Source of the DNA: Enterobacter sp. EA-1 | GTDB taxonomy: Bacteria > Pseudomonadota > Gammaproteobacteria > Enterobacterales > Enterobacteriaceae | Reading direction: 5' to 3' | Length of the DNA stretch: 64,000 bases | Assembly: GCA_002886105.1 (NCBI GenBank) | Contig: CP025776.1 | Span: 744,001-808,000 of the forward strand | Made by a program: the position numbers and the translations under genes | Notes under the pieces: model-generated | The model's database searches: none | What the model was told of the DNA's origin: nothing | What the model saw: the letters and a program-made list of their open reading frames with translations, nothing else | In this document: positions 25,074-35,447 of the stretch, in pieces | Layout of the letters: each line of letters begins with the position of its first letter | Position numbering within the stretch: position 1 is the stretch's first letter

Positions 25074-25534
25074 AATCACCGGTTTTGACGCCTCGCCGCA
25101 CGGCGAGGTGCAGGCTGCTTTTGCGGCAGTGGCCGCAGGCGAGATGCACGATTTACCGTTTGTACATCCGCACATGCCGATCTCGGTGACGCCCTTTACG
25201 CTGTTTGAAGGGCAGTGGATCGGTTGTGTGATAACACCGTGGATGCTGAGTTTGCTGATCTTTCCCGGCCCGCAGCAGTGCTGGGTGCGGCGTAACGTCG
25301 GCGAGCGCATTGGGCTGCGATTACCCTACGGTGAGATGACCTTTACCGTTGGCGAAATGCCCGCTCTTGCGCAGTATCTGAGCTGTTCGTTAATGTCGCC
25401 ATTAGCGCGGGAGTTGCGTGCAGAACAGGGGGGCGTCGCTGGCGCATGATTGCCTGAAAATGGCACTCTCCTGCCAGTGAGCGAGTCGGTGAGTCGGCGT
25501 GCTCACCCGGCTGAAGGACGCCCGGAATGCATGA
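25063..25534 (+). CDS. hybE: HybE, hydrogenase-2 assembly chaperone; frameshifted at 3' end
   Basis: HybE is a cytosolic chaperone thought to hold the HybO precursor until the complex is ready for Tat export. ATG at 25063 gives MQNEITGFDASPHGEVQAAF. The block FTLFEGQWIGCVITPWMLSLLIFPGP is typical. An extra G near 25430 and a second shift near 25475 break the end; restored, the gene ends KDARNA with TGA at 25532-25534, overlapping the hybF start. Length is then about 157 residues, the family size. Confidence 0.88.
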
Positions 25535-25872
25535 GTTATCGCTATGCCAGAACGCGGTGGAGATCATCGAACAGCAGGCCCGGCAAAACGGTGCCAGTAA
25601 GGTGACCGGCGTGTGGCTGGAAGTGGGCGCGCTGTGTGGAGGAGAGTGCGCTGCGTTTCGGCTTTGATATCGCCTGTCGCGATACCCTTGCCGAAGGGTG
25701 CGCGTTGCATATCCTCCATAAACCCGCGCAGGCATGGTGCTGGAATTGCAGCCAGTCGGTGGAAATTACCCGCCATGATGAGTGTCCGTTCTGCCACTGC
25801 CCAACGCTGCATATTGAGCACAGCGAGGGCGTACAGATCAAAAGCATTGAAGTGGAGGCAAGATGTGTATAG
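25527..25872 (+). CDS. hybF: HybF (HypA), hydrogenase nickel-insertion protein; one frameshift
   Basis: HybF is the HypA-type metallochaperone for hydrogenases 1 and 2. ATG at 25527 gives [20 protein letters not shown]; His2 of the MHE motif binds nickel. The zinc site is CWNCSQ...CPFCHC. A shift near 25640 (ALCGGECA against expected ALSCVEESA) breaks the frame. The end SIEVEARCV stops at 25870-25872 and overlaps the hybG start. Confidence 0.9.
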
Positions 25873-26115
25873 GCGTACCGGGCCTCGTAGTGGCCGTGGG
25901 CGACGATTTTCATCAACTGGCGCAGGTGGACGTGTGCGGCGTGCGGCGCGGGGTTAATATCGCCCGTGTGCGAAGATGATCCGCGTGCGCTGCTCGGGCA
26001 ATGGGTACTGGTGCACGTGGGGTTTGCCATGAGCCTGATTGATGAAAATGAAGCGCAGGAGACGCTTGCAGCGCTGCGCAATATGGAGCTGGAGGATTTT
26101 GCCCCTCAGCGGTGA
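25863..26115 (+). CDS. hybG: HybG (HypC), hydrogenase maturation chaperone; one frameshift
   Basis: HybG carries the Fe(CN)2CO precursor with HypD and delivers it to HybC. ATG at 25863 gives [26 protein letters not shown]; Cys2 is the essential iron ligand. One break near 25970 precedes [29 protein letters not shown]. The stop TGA at 26113-26115 overlaps the 3' end of the convergent regulator gene by ten bases. Confidence 0.9.
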
Positions 26116-26827
26116 GACGTGTCGGTTTTTACATCGGTGATCATTTGCGTCACCAGTGACAGGTTGCCGATTTTTACTTCGCTGGCGCGGTAGAATTTGC
26201 TCTTATCGATAAGCAGCAGCGATTGCTGCGCCCGCCGCAACAACTGCGCTTTAAACACGGCGTTATGGCGGGTGGAGTCCCACATCTCGCCCGCCGCATC
26301 CACCCCCTCGCAGGAGAAGATAAACAGATCGATCTCCAGCGATTTCAACAGGCCGGTGCAGCGCCGGATTAACATAACAACGCTCGGCGCGATCCAGCCG
26401 CCCGCCCGAACAGACCAGTGTGATGTTTTGCCGACGGACGATCTCCGCATACCGGCACGCTGTTGGTAAAGACGGTAAGGTCGATATCCGGCAACTGCCG
26501 CGCAAGGTGAAAACAGGTGGAGCTGGCATCCAGCGCCAGCGTCATCCCCTCATCAATCCAGTTCAGCGCATGGCGGGCGATATCGGCTTTATCCGCATAA
26601 TGGCTTTTCAGCCTGTTGCGAAATGGCTCACTGCTTTCCTGCTGCGGTGAATGCAGCATCCGTGCGCGACCATGGCGGCGCACTATTTTCCCCGAGTTTG
26701 CAGCGCATTCAGATCCCGGCGGATGGTTTCCAATACTCACGCCCAATTGTGCAGACAGCGCTGCGGTCGTCAGGGTGTCATACCGGGTAAGGAGTTGCAC
26801 AATTGTCTGCTGGCGTGCGGTTTTCAT
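26106..26827 (-). CDS. DeoR/GlpR-family regulator, FucR-like; frameshifted
   Basis: This is a DeoR-type regulator with N-terminal winged HTH ([31 protein letters not shown]) and a C-terminal sugar-phosphate-sensing DeoRC domain ([51 protein letters not shown]). By eye it is strikingly close to E. coli FucR, the fucose operon activator, over its whole length (about 240 residues). No fucose genes are in this window. Breaks lie near 26720 and 26460-26350. It overlaps hybG tail to tail and follows the GGDEF gene on the same strand by only a few bases. Confidence 0.8.
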
Positions 26828-26830
26828 CAG

Positions 26831-27803
26831 CTATGCCCCCGGCGCAGGCGGAGAGGGAAATCAGCGTCTGGCCGAGAGCCGCACCGTTTTTCCCGGTATG
26901 TTTGATGTGATACATCGCCCGATCGGCGCGTTTCAGCGCGTTGATGAAATCGTCATCATCCTGCGCTTCATCAATGCCAATCGATGCCCCAACCGACGCC
27001 TCGCCGTTATCCAGTTCGAAGGGCGTCAGCGCCGCGCGCAGGCAAGTATGGGCAGTACTGTTAATCAGCAGGCTGGTAAGCGGAAACGGTAACAGCAGAA
27101 CAAACTCATCGCCGCCGAGACGGCCGACAATCGTTCCTTGCGGGCAGGCATTGCGCAGACGCTGGCTCAACTGGATCAGCAGTTCGTCGCCGCTACGGTG
27201 ACCGAAAGTGTCGTTGACCGCTTTAAAATCATCCAGATCGATAAAGGCCACGCACACGGGCCCGGCAAGCTTCAGCTCATCAAAGTGCTGCAACAACGCG
27301 TGGCGATTAGCCAGCCCGGTAAGCGGATCGTGGTTTGCCAGCGCCGAGAGTTGCTCCTCATACTGCTTCTCTTTGGTCATGTCGATGTGCGTGCCGGTCA
27401 CTTTTAGCGGTGAACCGTTGGCATCCCACTCCGTTACGCGGCCTCTGTCGAGCACCCAGTGATTTTTTATGCTGCATGCGGTGCAGGGCTTCATAAAACG
27501 GGGTCTTGCCGTGCAAATGATCGTAAAACGCGTCCAGCACGCGCTGGCGGTCATCTTCATGCAGGTGCTCACGCCAGACATCAAAATGGGCGCTCAGCTC
27601 TTTGGGTTGATAGCCAAGCATCGAACCCCAACGGCGGTTGTAGATGATCAGCTTGCCGCTGGGAACATCAAGCTGCCACAGGCACAGCCCGGTGCCGTCC
27701 AGCGCGGCGCTGAGTTTATTGCGCGCGTCGCGCGCTATCCGCACCAGCCGGGCGTTATGCTTTTCAGATTCTGGATCTGCTGTTTGAGCGCGATGTCGGA
27801 CAT
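26831..27803 (-). CDS. PAS-GGDEF diguanylate cyclase; frameshifted
   Basis: This soluble protein probably makes cyclic di-GMP in response to a PAS-sensed signal. The start is probably ATG at 27801-27803 (MSDIALKQQIQNL), with a shift near 27765 leading into ARLVRIARDARNKLSAALDG. The PAS domain includes GLCLWQLDVPSGKLIIYNRRW; the cyclase domain includes DPLTGLANRHALLQ and the catalytic RLGGDEF. No RXXD inhibitory site precedes GGDEF. As read the frame runs on to 26778, but removing one C from the run at 26836-26840 gives a stop at 26831-26833 just before the regulator gene. Another break lies near 27465. Confidence 0.82.
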
Positions 27804-27905
27804 GGGGCCGGCTACAGGTAAATAAAACGCATTCTTACCAGTTATTCAGGTCGTGTAAATATGGTGTGAAAAAAACAGTGGAAGGTAATGAAGGGCGGGA
27901 ATAAA

Positions 27906-27925
27906 CCGGGCGGAATACCGCCCGG
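27906..27925 (-). terminator. Terminator downstream of yghU
   Basis: A perfect 8-bp stem CCGGGCGG (27906-27913) and CCGCCCGG (27918-27925) has a four-base loop; on the minus strand it is followed by TTTATT. It lies ten bases past the yghU stop. Confidence 0.8.
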
Positions 27926-27934
27926 TGCAGAAGA

Positions 27935-28800
27935 TTACGCCTGACGCTTATCTTCCGTGTTGGTATCGAAGTCGCTGGCGTCATGGCGCTCATGCAACTG
28001 CTCATGCGGCTCGCCGAACGTACGGTTAACGATCCGCCCGCGTTGCACCGCCGGGCGCGCAAGGATCGCTTTCGCCCAGCGCTGTACATGGGTGTAGATG
28101 CCTGCATCGAGGAACTCTGCGGCGTTGTAGACATTACCCAGCACCACATTGCCATACCACGGCCAAATCGCCATATCGGCAATGGTGTACTCATCACCGG
28201 CGACAAACGGATGGTCAGCCAGTTGCTTATCCAGCACATCCAGTTGGCGCTTGGCTTCCATGGTAAAGCGATTAATCGCGTACTCGATTTTCACTGGCGC
28301 ATAGTTATAGAAGTGACCGAAACCGCCACCGAGGAACGGCGCAGAGCCCTGCAACCAGAACAGCCAGTTCAGGGTTTCGGTGCGCCCGGCTGGATCGTCG
28401 GGCAGGAAATGGCCAAACTTCTCCGCCAGATACAGCAAGATCGCACCGGATTCAAATACACGGGTGGGCGGCGTGGTGGAGTGATCGCGCAGCGCCGGGA
28501 TCTTCGAATTCGGGTTCACTTCAACAAAACCGCTGGAGAACTGATCGCCTTCGCCAATGCGAATTAACCGGTGGCGTCATACTCGGCCGCAGTAACCCCT
28601 TTCTCTAGCAGCTCTTCCAGCATGATGGTCACTTTCTGGCCGTTAGGCGTGCCCAGCGAATAGAGTTGCAACGGATGTTTGCCCACCGGCAAGGTTTTCT
28701 CATGCGTCGGGCCGGAGATCGGACGGTTAATATTGGCAAATGCACCGCCGCCGGATTTATCCCACGTCCAGACTTTAGGTGGCTGATAGTTGTCTGACAT
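27935..28800 (-). CDS. yghU: YghU, glutathione transferase-like disulfide-bond oxidoreductase; one frameshift
   Basis: YghU is a cytosolic nu-class glutathione transferase homologue that binds two glutathiones and has disulfide reductase activity. The start at 28800 gives MSDNYQPPKVWTWDKSGGGAFANIN; the thioredoxin-fold domain is followed by the helical C-terminal domain (AGDEYTIADMAIWPWYGNVVLG). It ends DFDTNTEDKRQA (about 288 residues). A single break near 28565 separates the two halves. In E. coli it also lies next to the hyb operon. Confidence 0.91.
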
Positions 28801-28869
28801 ATTGGTCTGCCTTTTGGTTGATCTGTTGAAGCGTTATAGGAACGGGTTGCTCATCAGTGTAGCAGCGTC

Positions 28870-29433
28870 TCAGGCGAGGATACGCTGCGCCCAGACGCCG
28901 ATGTCATCGCCGCTGCCGAGATCGGCCTGCACCAGCCCGTTGACCATAAAAGTCGGCGATACGTGAATGCCGTTCTGCCGTGCATACTTGCTGTGCCATT
29001 TGATTTCGGTTTGCAATTCCGGCACGGCGAACGCCGCCGCCAGTTTCACTCCGCTATACTGCTCAATACGTTCAATAATTTGCTGCGGCGTGGCGTCCAT
29101 ATTCGGGCCGCTACAGTGGTCCGTGAATTCGAACTCTTCACGATGGTCCGCCACTGCTTTCAGTACGCTTCGTGCAGCGGCTTTGCCTTCCGGCAGTGTG
29201 GAGGCGGCGAGAATGCAGCGCACAATCACACCAGAGAACATATGCCACGGTTGCGATTGCAGACGGATTTTGACGGTGACCTTCTCTTCGCCCACCTCGT
29301 TGAGCAAGGCGTCCAGCTTGTTAAAGGCGCGGACGGAGAAAGGGCAGGTCGGCTCAAGGAACACCTCGAACGTGCGTGGACCGTGGCCCCAGCTAAGCGG
29401 ATCGGCGTGTAAAGGTTGTTGGCTCATTGTCAC
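28870..29433 (-). CDS. DsbA-like thioredoxin-fold protein, 187 residues, intact
   Basis: This intact frame encodes a thioredoxin-fold protein related to DsbA-like or thioredoxin-domain proteins. The active-site region reads VFLEPTCPFSVRAFNKL: the first Cys of CXXC is kept but the second is Ser. The cis-Pro loop appears as GIHVSPTFMVNG. There is no signal peptide, so it is probably cytosolic. A start at codon 3 (MSQQPL) is possible. It lies upstream of yghU on the same strand, 69 bases apart. The exact reaction is unknown. Confidence 0.75.
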   Translation of the reverse strand: MTMSQQPLHADPLSWGHGPRTFEVFLEPTCPFSVRAFNKLDALLNEVGEEKVTVKIRLQSQPWHMFSGVIVRCILAASTLPEGKAAARSVLKAVADHREEFEFTDHCSGPNMDATPQQIIERIEQYSGVKLAAAFAVPELQTEIKWHSKYARQNGIHVSPTFMVNGLVQADLGSGDDIGVWAQRILA

Positions 29434-29613
29434 TCCGGTGTGTGATGTTTTTATCGTGTCTGAGGATAGCAGGATGCGATAGACGCGGGGAATACGCTTT
29501 GCGCTGGATGCGGTTAACGCTTCTTGCTGCTCTTTCTTATTGAAATGACTGAGGTATTCGGTTTACTAACGTTAACAGGCAATGATGAAAAGGAACTAAA
29601 GAGGGCGGAGATT

Positions 29614-31051
29614 ATGTGTCGTTACCTCGTCAGACTGTGCGTGCTCTTTTTCGCGGTATATCTCGTCAGTGACTGGGGGTTAAATTTTCGCCCCGGCAAC
29701 AATGTCTCTCTGTTCTGGCCCGCTAACGTACTGGCCTTCAGCCTGTTTATTCATTTCCGTTTACGTTGTCGTCATGTGGGCTGGCGGCTGTTGCACAATG
29801 GATTGCTGACGGTTATCAGCTATTGCGCGATGCTGCTGGCGGCTCTCAGTTTTGAGGATGGGTCGGGTATTGAGCAAAGGTGATCTACTGCGCGTTTAAC
29901 ATCGGCTTTTATCTGCCTGCCTCGGTTCTGTTTTATTTACTGTTTCCACAGCCGTTTTTTGCAGCGCAGCAAGTTCACCGGCAATGCCGTTCTGGTGATG
30001 ACTATCCCGGTGGTGGCAGGTGCGTTCTGCTCGGCGGCGGTGTTCGGGCTTTGGCTATGGGCGACAAACAGCGCCGATATCTATCAGCTCATGCGCGGCT
30101 GGTTCAGCGAACAACTCAGCACAGGCATCATTTTTGTTTGTTTTTCATTCAGTTAAAGACTATTTTCCGCACAGTGCGGCGGCAATTACACCATGGGTGG
30201 CAACAGTTACGCCCGCAGGTATTCGTGATCGTTTTTTAGTGTTTGTGCTGCTCTGCGTCCTGTTTTCCGGCACCGAGATGGTGGCGTTGATCCTCTTCCG
30301 CTGGCGTGGTTCGCCCTGCGTTACTCCTTTAAAACGACCGTTGTACTCTGCATGCTCACCGGTGTGGCGCTGAATTATCTCTATGCTGTCAGGCTGCTCG
30401 AGCCGGCGCGGGCGTCACCAGGGCGGATCTTGATGCCATGCTCAACGCGTTTCGCATCAATCTCTCGATACTGATCATGGCCATACTGATGGTTTCCCGG
30501 GTCGTTTCCGCCAACAAAATTCTGCTTAAACGTATTGAGTCCGGCAGCCGCCGCGATGTGCTGTCCGGCGCATTGAACCGCCGCGCTTTTCTGGCGCAGC
30601 TTTCCCGGCTCTGTACCGAGCGTGAAGGGATGCCCCCCGTGAGGTGGCCATCCTGTTTCTTGATATCGATAACTTTAAAAGATCAATGATATTTACGGTC
30701 ACTCAGCGGGTGATGATGTTATTCGCCATTTTGTTGCCCTGTTGGAAAAAGCAGATGCGGCAACATGACCTGATCTGCCGCTGGGGAGGCGAGGAATTTA
30801 TTATCGCTGCGTTGGATCTCAATCCTCCCGACGCGCTGTTACTCGGCGAACGGATGCGAGCCACGGGTCGCGTTAACGCCGGTTAAAGTGCCCGGCGCCG
30901 CGCCGCTGAGCTTTACCACCAGTGTGGGCATCAGCGCCTTCCGGTGTGGGCTGGGTGAAAACATCCATCTGGCGATTAACCGGGCCGATGAGGCGCTGTA
31001 CGAGGCCAAAAACAGGGTCGTAACCGCGTGAAAATGTATCCGCCATCGTGA
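29614..31051 (+). CDS. Membrane-bound GGEEF diguanylate cyclase; frameshifted
   Basis: This is a second predicted cyclic di-GMP synthase. The likely start ATG at 29614 follows GGCGGAG and gives MCRYLVRLCVLFFAVYLVSDWG. The N-terminal half has several hydrophobic helices (FWPANVLAFSLFIHFRL, MLLAALSF, FGLWLWATNS, LSILIMAILM), a MASE-like membrane sensor. The cyclase domain has RDVLSGALNRRAFLAQLSR and RWGGEEF. At least six breaks occur (near 29870, 30150, 30300, 30410, 30640-30700 and 30880). The end is restored as GRNRVKMYPPS with TGA at 31049-31051; as read it stops at 31031. Confidence 0.8.
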
Positions 31052-31347
31052 ACATCACGCTCTGATCGCCTGTAACAATCAGCCATTAACGCCGCGCCTT
31101 GCATCGCGATAAATGAATTAATCTGACTTAAATAATATTTTTCTTGGCGTGTCTGATTTAACTAAAATTAATATGATATATAATGGTTGGTTGCTTATTT
31201 TAATTTCTTCTGTGAATACTATTTCGTCAGCATTATTTGTTATTAATATGTTTTAACCGCCTGTCGATAATCGTTATGAGGATCTTTCTCGACTCATCAG
31301 GATGAGTCATTCGTCGCAGATTATCTGGTTAACGAGTAGCGGAGATA

Positions 31348-31860
31348 ATGATGCAGGAGATTCAGGCGATTCAGGCAAGCGCGCACCTTGCCAGCACAAA
31401 AGAGACTATCACGCATAAGATTGAAACGGCGAATAGCACCGGTATCAGTACCGGCACCAGTACTGAACATGGCGCTGGCAAGCAGTCGTATCAGGATGAC
31501 AGCACCAAAGTGACGCTCTCCTCTCGTGCAGAAAACCACAAGTCTTTAAAAGAAGTTCAGGCTGAGCAAGAGGCCCGGGAAAGAAAAAAAGTGGAAAATC
31601 ATGAGATTGATTATTCCACTGGCGATGTCCGGTATTCCGCAATATGGCGGGCGGCTGGTCACGATCGTTAAATATCCTGATGGCCGAACGGAAATGATCG
31701 ATGCGTTTTCCGGGAAAAAGTCACCCAGCAGGATTTAGAACAGGCGCAGATGGCGAAAAAAATAGCCAGCTCGCGCAGCAGCAACTGGAAAGCAAACCCG
31801 GCGTGGAGACGCTTCCCAATGCAATGCACCGGAGAATCTCAACTGACCGATATGCAATAA
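31348..31860 (+). CDS. Hypothetical protein, about 170 residues; frameshifted
   Basis: I do not recognise the family. ATG at 31348 (or the next codon) follows GGAG. The N-terminal half is rich in Ser, Thr, Glu and Lys (HKIETANSTGISTGTSTEHG, KEVQAEQEARERKKVEN) and looks disordered or coiled coil. After a shift near 31630 the other frame reads IPQYGGRLVTIVKYPDGRTEMIDAFSG, then further shifts near 31720 and 31765 lead to QLAQQQLESKPGVETLPN. The stop at 31858-31860 (TGESQLTDMQ) is my best guess. Its AT-rich surroundings suggest acquired DNA. Confidence 0.5.
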
Positions 31861-32279
31861 ATTTCCGGAATAATACACGCTTTATTTTTAAGGGTATTTT
31901 CTCTTTTGCAGGCAACGGAGTCATTTACTTATCGGTTTGTTTTGCAAGGCGTTTGCGAGAGAAATATATCTTATATGGGTTATTTGAAAATAACGTCGCC
32001 ATCCTGATATCTGTTTGGCTTAAGTGCGTTAACGATACGGTGAATTTTCAGCGGTTTTTAGCTGAGGATATCGGCTATCTTTTGCACCGGTTATCTGGCG
32101 CAGGGCATAAAATCTGCCTCCCTTTTGCTCCAGGGCAGAAAGACTCAGCAACGCCGGGTAATGCAAACCAAAGGTATGCCTGTGCACATGAAGAGGGTTA
32201 ACGTGACATCGCTTTCATCCGGATGGGAGCAGGTTTAAGCGTATTTAACGACAAGAGGGGGGAGCGATTGACGCAGGTG
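31861..32279. other. AT-rich intergenic stretch, no supported gene
   Basis: The one long open frame here (continuing to 32201) has no ribosome site, no recognisable protein and atypical composition. I see no hairpin or repeat of note. Confidence 0.5.
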
Positions 32280-32560
32280 TTAACGCTTCGTTTTGTTATG
32301 CTTCTCTTTATATTCAGCAATGGCGTCGTTGATACTGTCCGTGGCGATGGAGTCAACCTGCTGGCCTTCAAAAAACACCTCATAATGGCCTGATACGTAT
32401 TTAAAGGTGAATACTTTTCCTGATAACGCACGCGTTTTTCTTTAACCGATAAACCCCTGTTACGCATAGCCACTTTTGCTAATGTATCTATCTTTTTATT
32501 TTTCATAATTATTTTACTTACCTGTGCAGGCTGCTTCGCGATGTCTGATATTAAGCTCAC
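32280..32560 (-). CDS. Hypothetical protein, about 93 residues; one frameshift
   Basis: The start at 32560 gives MSLISDIAKQPAQVSKIIMKNKK, followed by a basic stretch. A shift near 32405 moves to VFTFKYVSGHYEVFFEGQQVD and then DSINDAIAEYKEKHNKTKR, with stop at 32280-32282. The regular hydrophobic pattern and clean ending make this frame credible. A start at the internal Met (MKNKKID) is also possible. The family is unknown to me; no signal peptide or membrane helix. Confidence 0.55.
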
Positions 32561-32749
32561 TCTGTATGATGTTAATTTGTTATCCTCAAAAGAAAAGAAG
32601 AGGGTGCCAGATAGTGGCTATTAATAATAGATGAAATATTTTTCGTTATCTTAAGGTTATCTTAATATTAACAGTGCTTTACAACTGATAACTGAAAGAT
32701 TCATTTATTTTTCTCTTTTTACTGATATTAAATTTCAAACTTCTCTGGT

Positions 32750-32768
32750 GATAATAGTTTTGATTCTC
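32750..32768 (+). promoter_or_regulatory. Fur box upstream of the iron ABC transporter
   Basis: The 19 bases begin GATAAT and match the Fur consensus at 13 of 19 positions, about 77 bases before the substrate-binding protein gene. A role in iron repression fits the downstream genes. Confidence 0.65.
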
Positions 32769-32844
32769 ATTTCATTTCCGCTACGATTACACTCCAGCTT
32801 CGTCTGTAGACGCTCGCTATTAAACCAATGAAAAAGGAATGATG

Positions 32845-33859
32845 ATGAAGAATCGCTTTTGCCTTTCTGTTCGCTTGCACTGGTCATCTCTTCAGTTTTA
32901 ACCGCCCCCGCTGCATTGGCGGCAAATAACGATGACGGTATTGTTGTTTATAACGCGCAACATGAAAACCTGACCAAAAGCTGGGTTGATGAGTTCACCA
33001 AAGAAACCGGTATTAAAGTCACGCTGCGCAACGGCGGCGACACCGAGCTGGGTAACCAGTTGGTGCAGGAGGGCAATGTCTCTCCGGCGGATGTGTTTCT
33101 GACGGAAAACTCCCCGGCGATGACGCTGGTGGATAATGCGAAGCTGTTCGCCCCGCTGGATGCCGACACGCTGAAGCAGGTGCCTGCTCGTTTCCGTCCT
33201 GCGCATGGTCGCTGGATTGGCATCGCCGCGCGTAGCACGGTGTTTGTTTACAACCCGGCCAAAATTAGCAACGCGCAACTCCCGGCATCGCTGATGGATC
33301 TGGCGAAACCGGAATGGAAAGGGCGCTGGGCGGCTTCCCCGTCAGGCGCGGACTTCAGGGCCATTGTCAGCGCCATGCTGTCGCTGAAAGGTGAAAAAGC
33401 CACGCTCGACTGGCTGAAAGCCATGAAAACCAACTTTACGCCGTACAAAGGCAACAGCACGGTGATGAAAGCCGTGAACGCCGGGCAGATCGATGGCGGC
33501 GTGATCTATCACTATTACTACTTTGTTGATCAGTCCAAAACCGGCGAAAACAGTAAAAACACCCAGCTTCACTACTTCAAACACGGGATCCCGGCGCATT
33601 TGTCAGCATTTCTGGCGGTGGCGTGCTGGCATCCAGCAAGCACCCGAAACAGGCACAGGCGTTTATCAAATGGATCACCGGCAAAACCGGCCGGGGATAT
33701 GCTGCGCACCAACACTGCATTTGAATATGCCGTAGGTGAGCATGCCGCTTCCAACGAAAAACTGGTGCCGCTGAATCAGTTAGATGCACCTGCTGTTGAG
33801 CCGTCCGCCCTGAACAGCCAAAAGTCACAGAGTTAATGACCGAAGCCGGTCTGCTGTAA
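32845..33859 (+). CDS. Ferric iron ABC transporter, periplasmic binding protein (FbpA/SfuA type); frameshifted
   Basis: This protein binds Fe3+ in the periplasm and hands it to the permease. ATG at 32845 is best placed after AAGGA (two in-frame ATGs precede it). The signal peptide ends LTAPAALAAN after a shift near 32865. The mature domain reads DDGIVVYNAQHENLTKSWVDEF, and the iron-coordinating adjacent tyrosines lie in GGVIYHYYYFVDQS. Breaks also occur near 33600, 33685 and 33815; restored, it ends VTELMTEAGLL with TAA at 33857-33859 (about 338 residues). It is the first gene of a three-gene operon. Confidence 0.88.
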
Positions 33860-33884
33860 TTGATTGCATAACCATGAGCGCCTT

Positions 33885-35446
33885 ATGTCCAGTTTAACGC
33901 TTCCGGCGGCAACCGCCGCGGCCAGCCAGACCACGCGTCACCGTCCCCCCGGTGGTGTTAGTGGTGTTAGCCCTTTGTCGCGTTGCTTGCTTTACTTCCC
34001 GTGGGGTTTGTTATCGCTGTGGGAATCGACACCGGATGGGAGAGCGTTAAAGCGCTCATTTTCCGCCCCCGCGTGGGCGAACTGGTGAGCAATACCTTTC
34101 TGTTAGTCGCCATTGCCGTGCCTGCCTGCGTGGTCCTTGGCACGGCGATCGCGTGGCTAACCGAGAAGGACCTCGCTGCCGACGTCTATGGTCGGTTCTG
34201 GCGGTCGCGCCGCTGGCCATTCCCGCATTCGTGCAAAGCTATGCGTGGGTCAGCGTTGCGCCTGCATTTAATGGGCTTTGGGCGGCGGTTTTTATCTCCG
34301 TGCTGGCCTATTTTCCGTTTATCACTATGCCGGTGGCCGCCATGTTGCGCCGCACACCGGATCCGGGGGCTGGAAGATGTGGCCGCCTCGCTGGGAACCC
34401 CGCCCGGCTTATCTTTTCCGCGTAGTGCTGCCCCAGCTTAAACTGGCGCTTTGCGGCGGTGCGCTGCTGGTAGCGTTGCACTTGCTGGCGGAATATGGCC
34501 TGTTCGTGATGATCCGTTTCGACACCTTCACCACCGCCATTTACGACCAGTTTCAGTCCACCTTTAGCGGCCCGGCGGCGAATATGCTGGCGGGCGTGCT
34601 GGCCATCTGCTGCCTCGGGCTACTGTTACTGGAAAACGCTGCGCGTGGCAACGCGCGTTATGCCCGTGTTGGCGCGGGCGCGGCGCGTAAGCAGCAGCAA
34701 CATACACTGGGCAGATGGGGACGTACGTTGGGGCTGTTCGTGTGCCTCTGCGCGGTGATCCTGTCGCTGGGCACGCCGCTTGTCGTGCTTGCCCGTTGGT
34801 TATGGTTGGGTGGCGTTGCCAGCTGGGATAATGCCGATCTGTGGCTTTCGCTGCACCAGACGGTTTTTCTGGCGCTCTGCGGCGCGGCGATCACCACCGC
34901 TTTTGACGGCTGGCTTAGCGTACGTCATCCGCGTCCTGCATTTCGCCTGCTCCGAAGGCTGTAATTACATTGCCAGCTCGCTGCCGGGAATTGTTGTCGC
35001 TCTGGCGCTGGTGACGGTGACCATCCATTACGCCCGGCCGATTTATCAGACCGAGGTGACGCTGTTTCTTGCCTACGCGCTGATGTTTATGCCCAGAGCG
35101 CTGGTGAATCTTCGCGCCGGTATTGCGCAAGCGCCCGTTGAGCTGGAACGTGTGGCGCAAAGCCTCGGGAACAACACCCGCCAGAGCACTGATCAGCGTA
35201 ACGCTACGGCTGGCAGCGCCGGGGCAGCAGCCGCTGCGGCGCTGGTGTTCGGGCGCGAGCAATGAGCTTACCGCGACGTTGCTGCTTTCGCCGCTTGGCA
35301 CCCGCACACTGGCGACGGGGTTCTGGGCGCTAACCAGCGAGATTGATTATGTTGCAGCGGCGCCTTATGCCGCGCTGATGATCCTGATTTCACTGCCGCT
35401 GACCGGCCTGCTGTACAAGCAATCACAAAAACTTTCAGGTCTTTAA
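33885..35446 (+). CDS. Ferric iron ABC transporter, fused permease (FbpB/SfuB type); frameshifted
   Basis: This is a large inner-membrane permease in which two homologous transmembrane units are fused (about 520 residues). ATG at 33885 gives [19 protein letters not shown]. Hydrophobic segments run throughout ([54 protein letters not shown]). The ABC-contact loops are readable as [12 protein letters not shown] and [10 protein letters not shown]. Breaks lie near 33950, 34170, 34365, 34415, 34905, 35170-35210 and 35255. It starts 25 bases after the binding-protein gene and ends one base before the ATPase gene. Confidence 0.86.
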
Positions 35447-35447
35447 G

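Noticed and set aside
31701-32201. A 166-codon open frame as an extra gene
   Set aside because: No ribosome site, the first part is a shadow of the preceding gene and the rest has no recognisable protein character.
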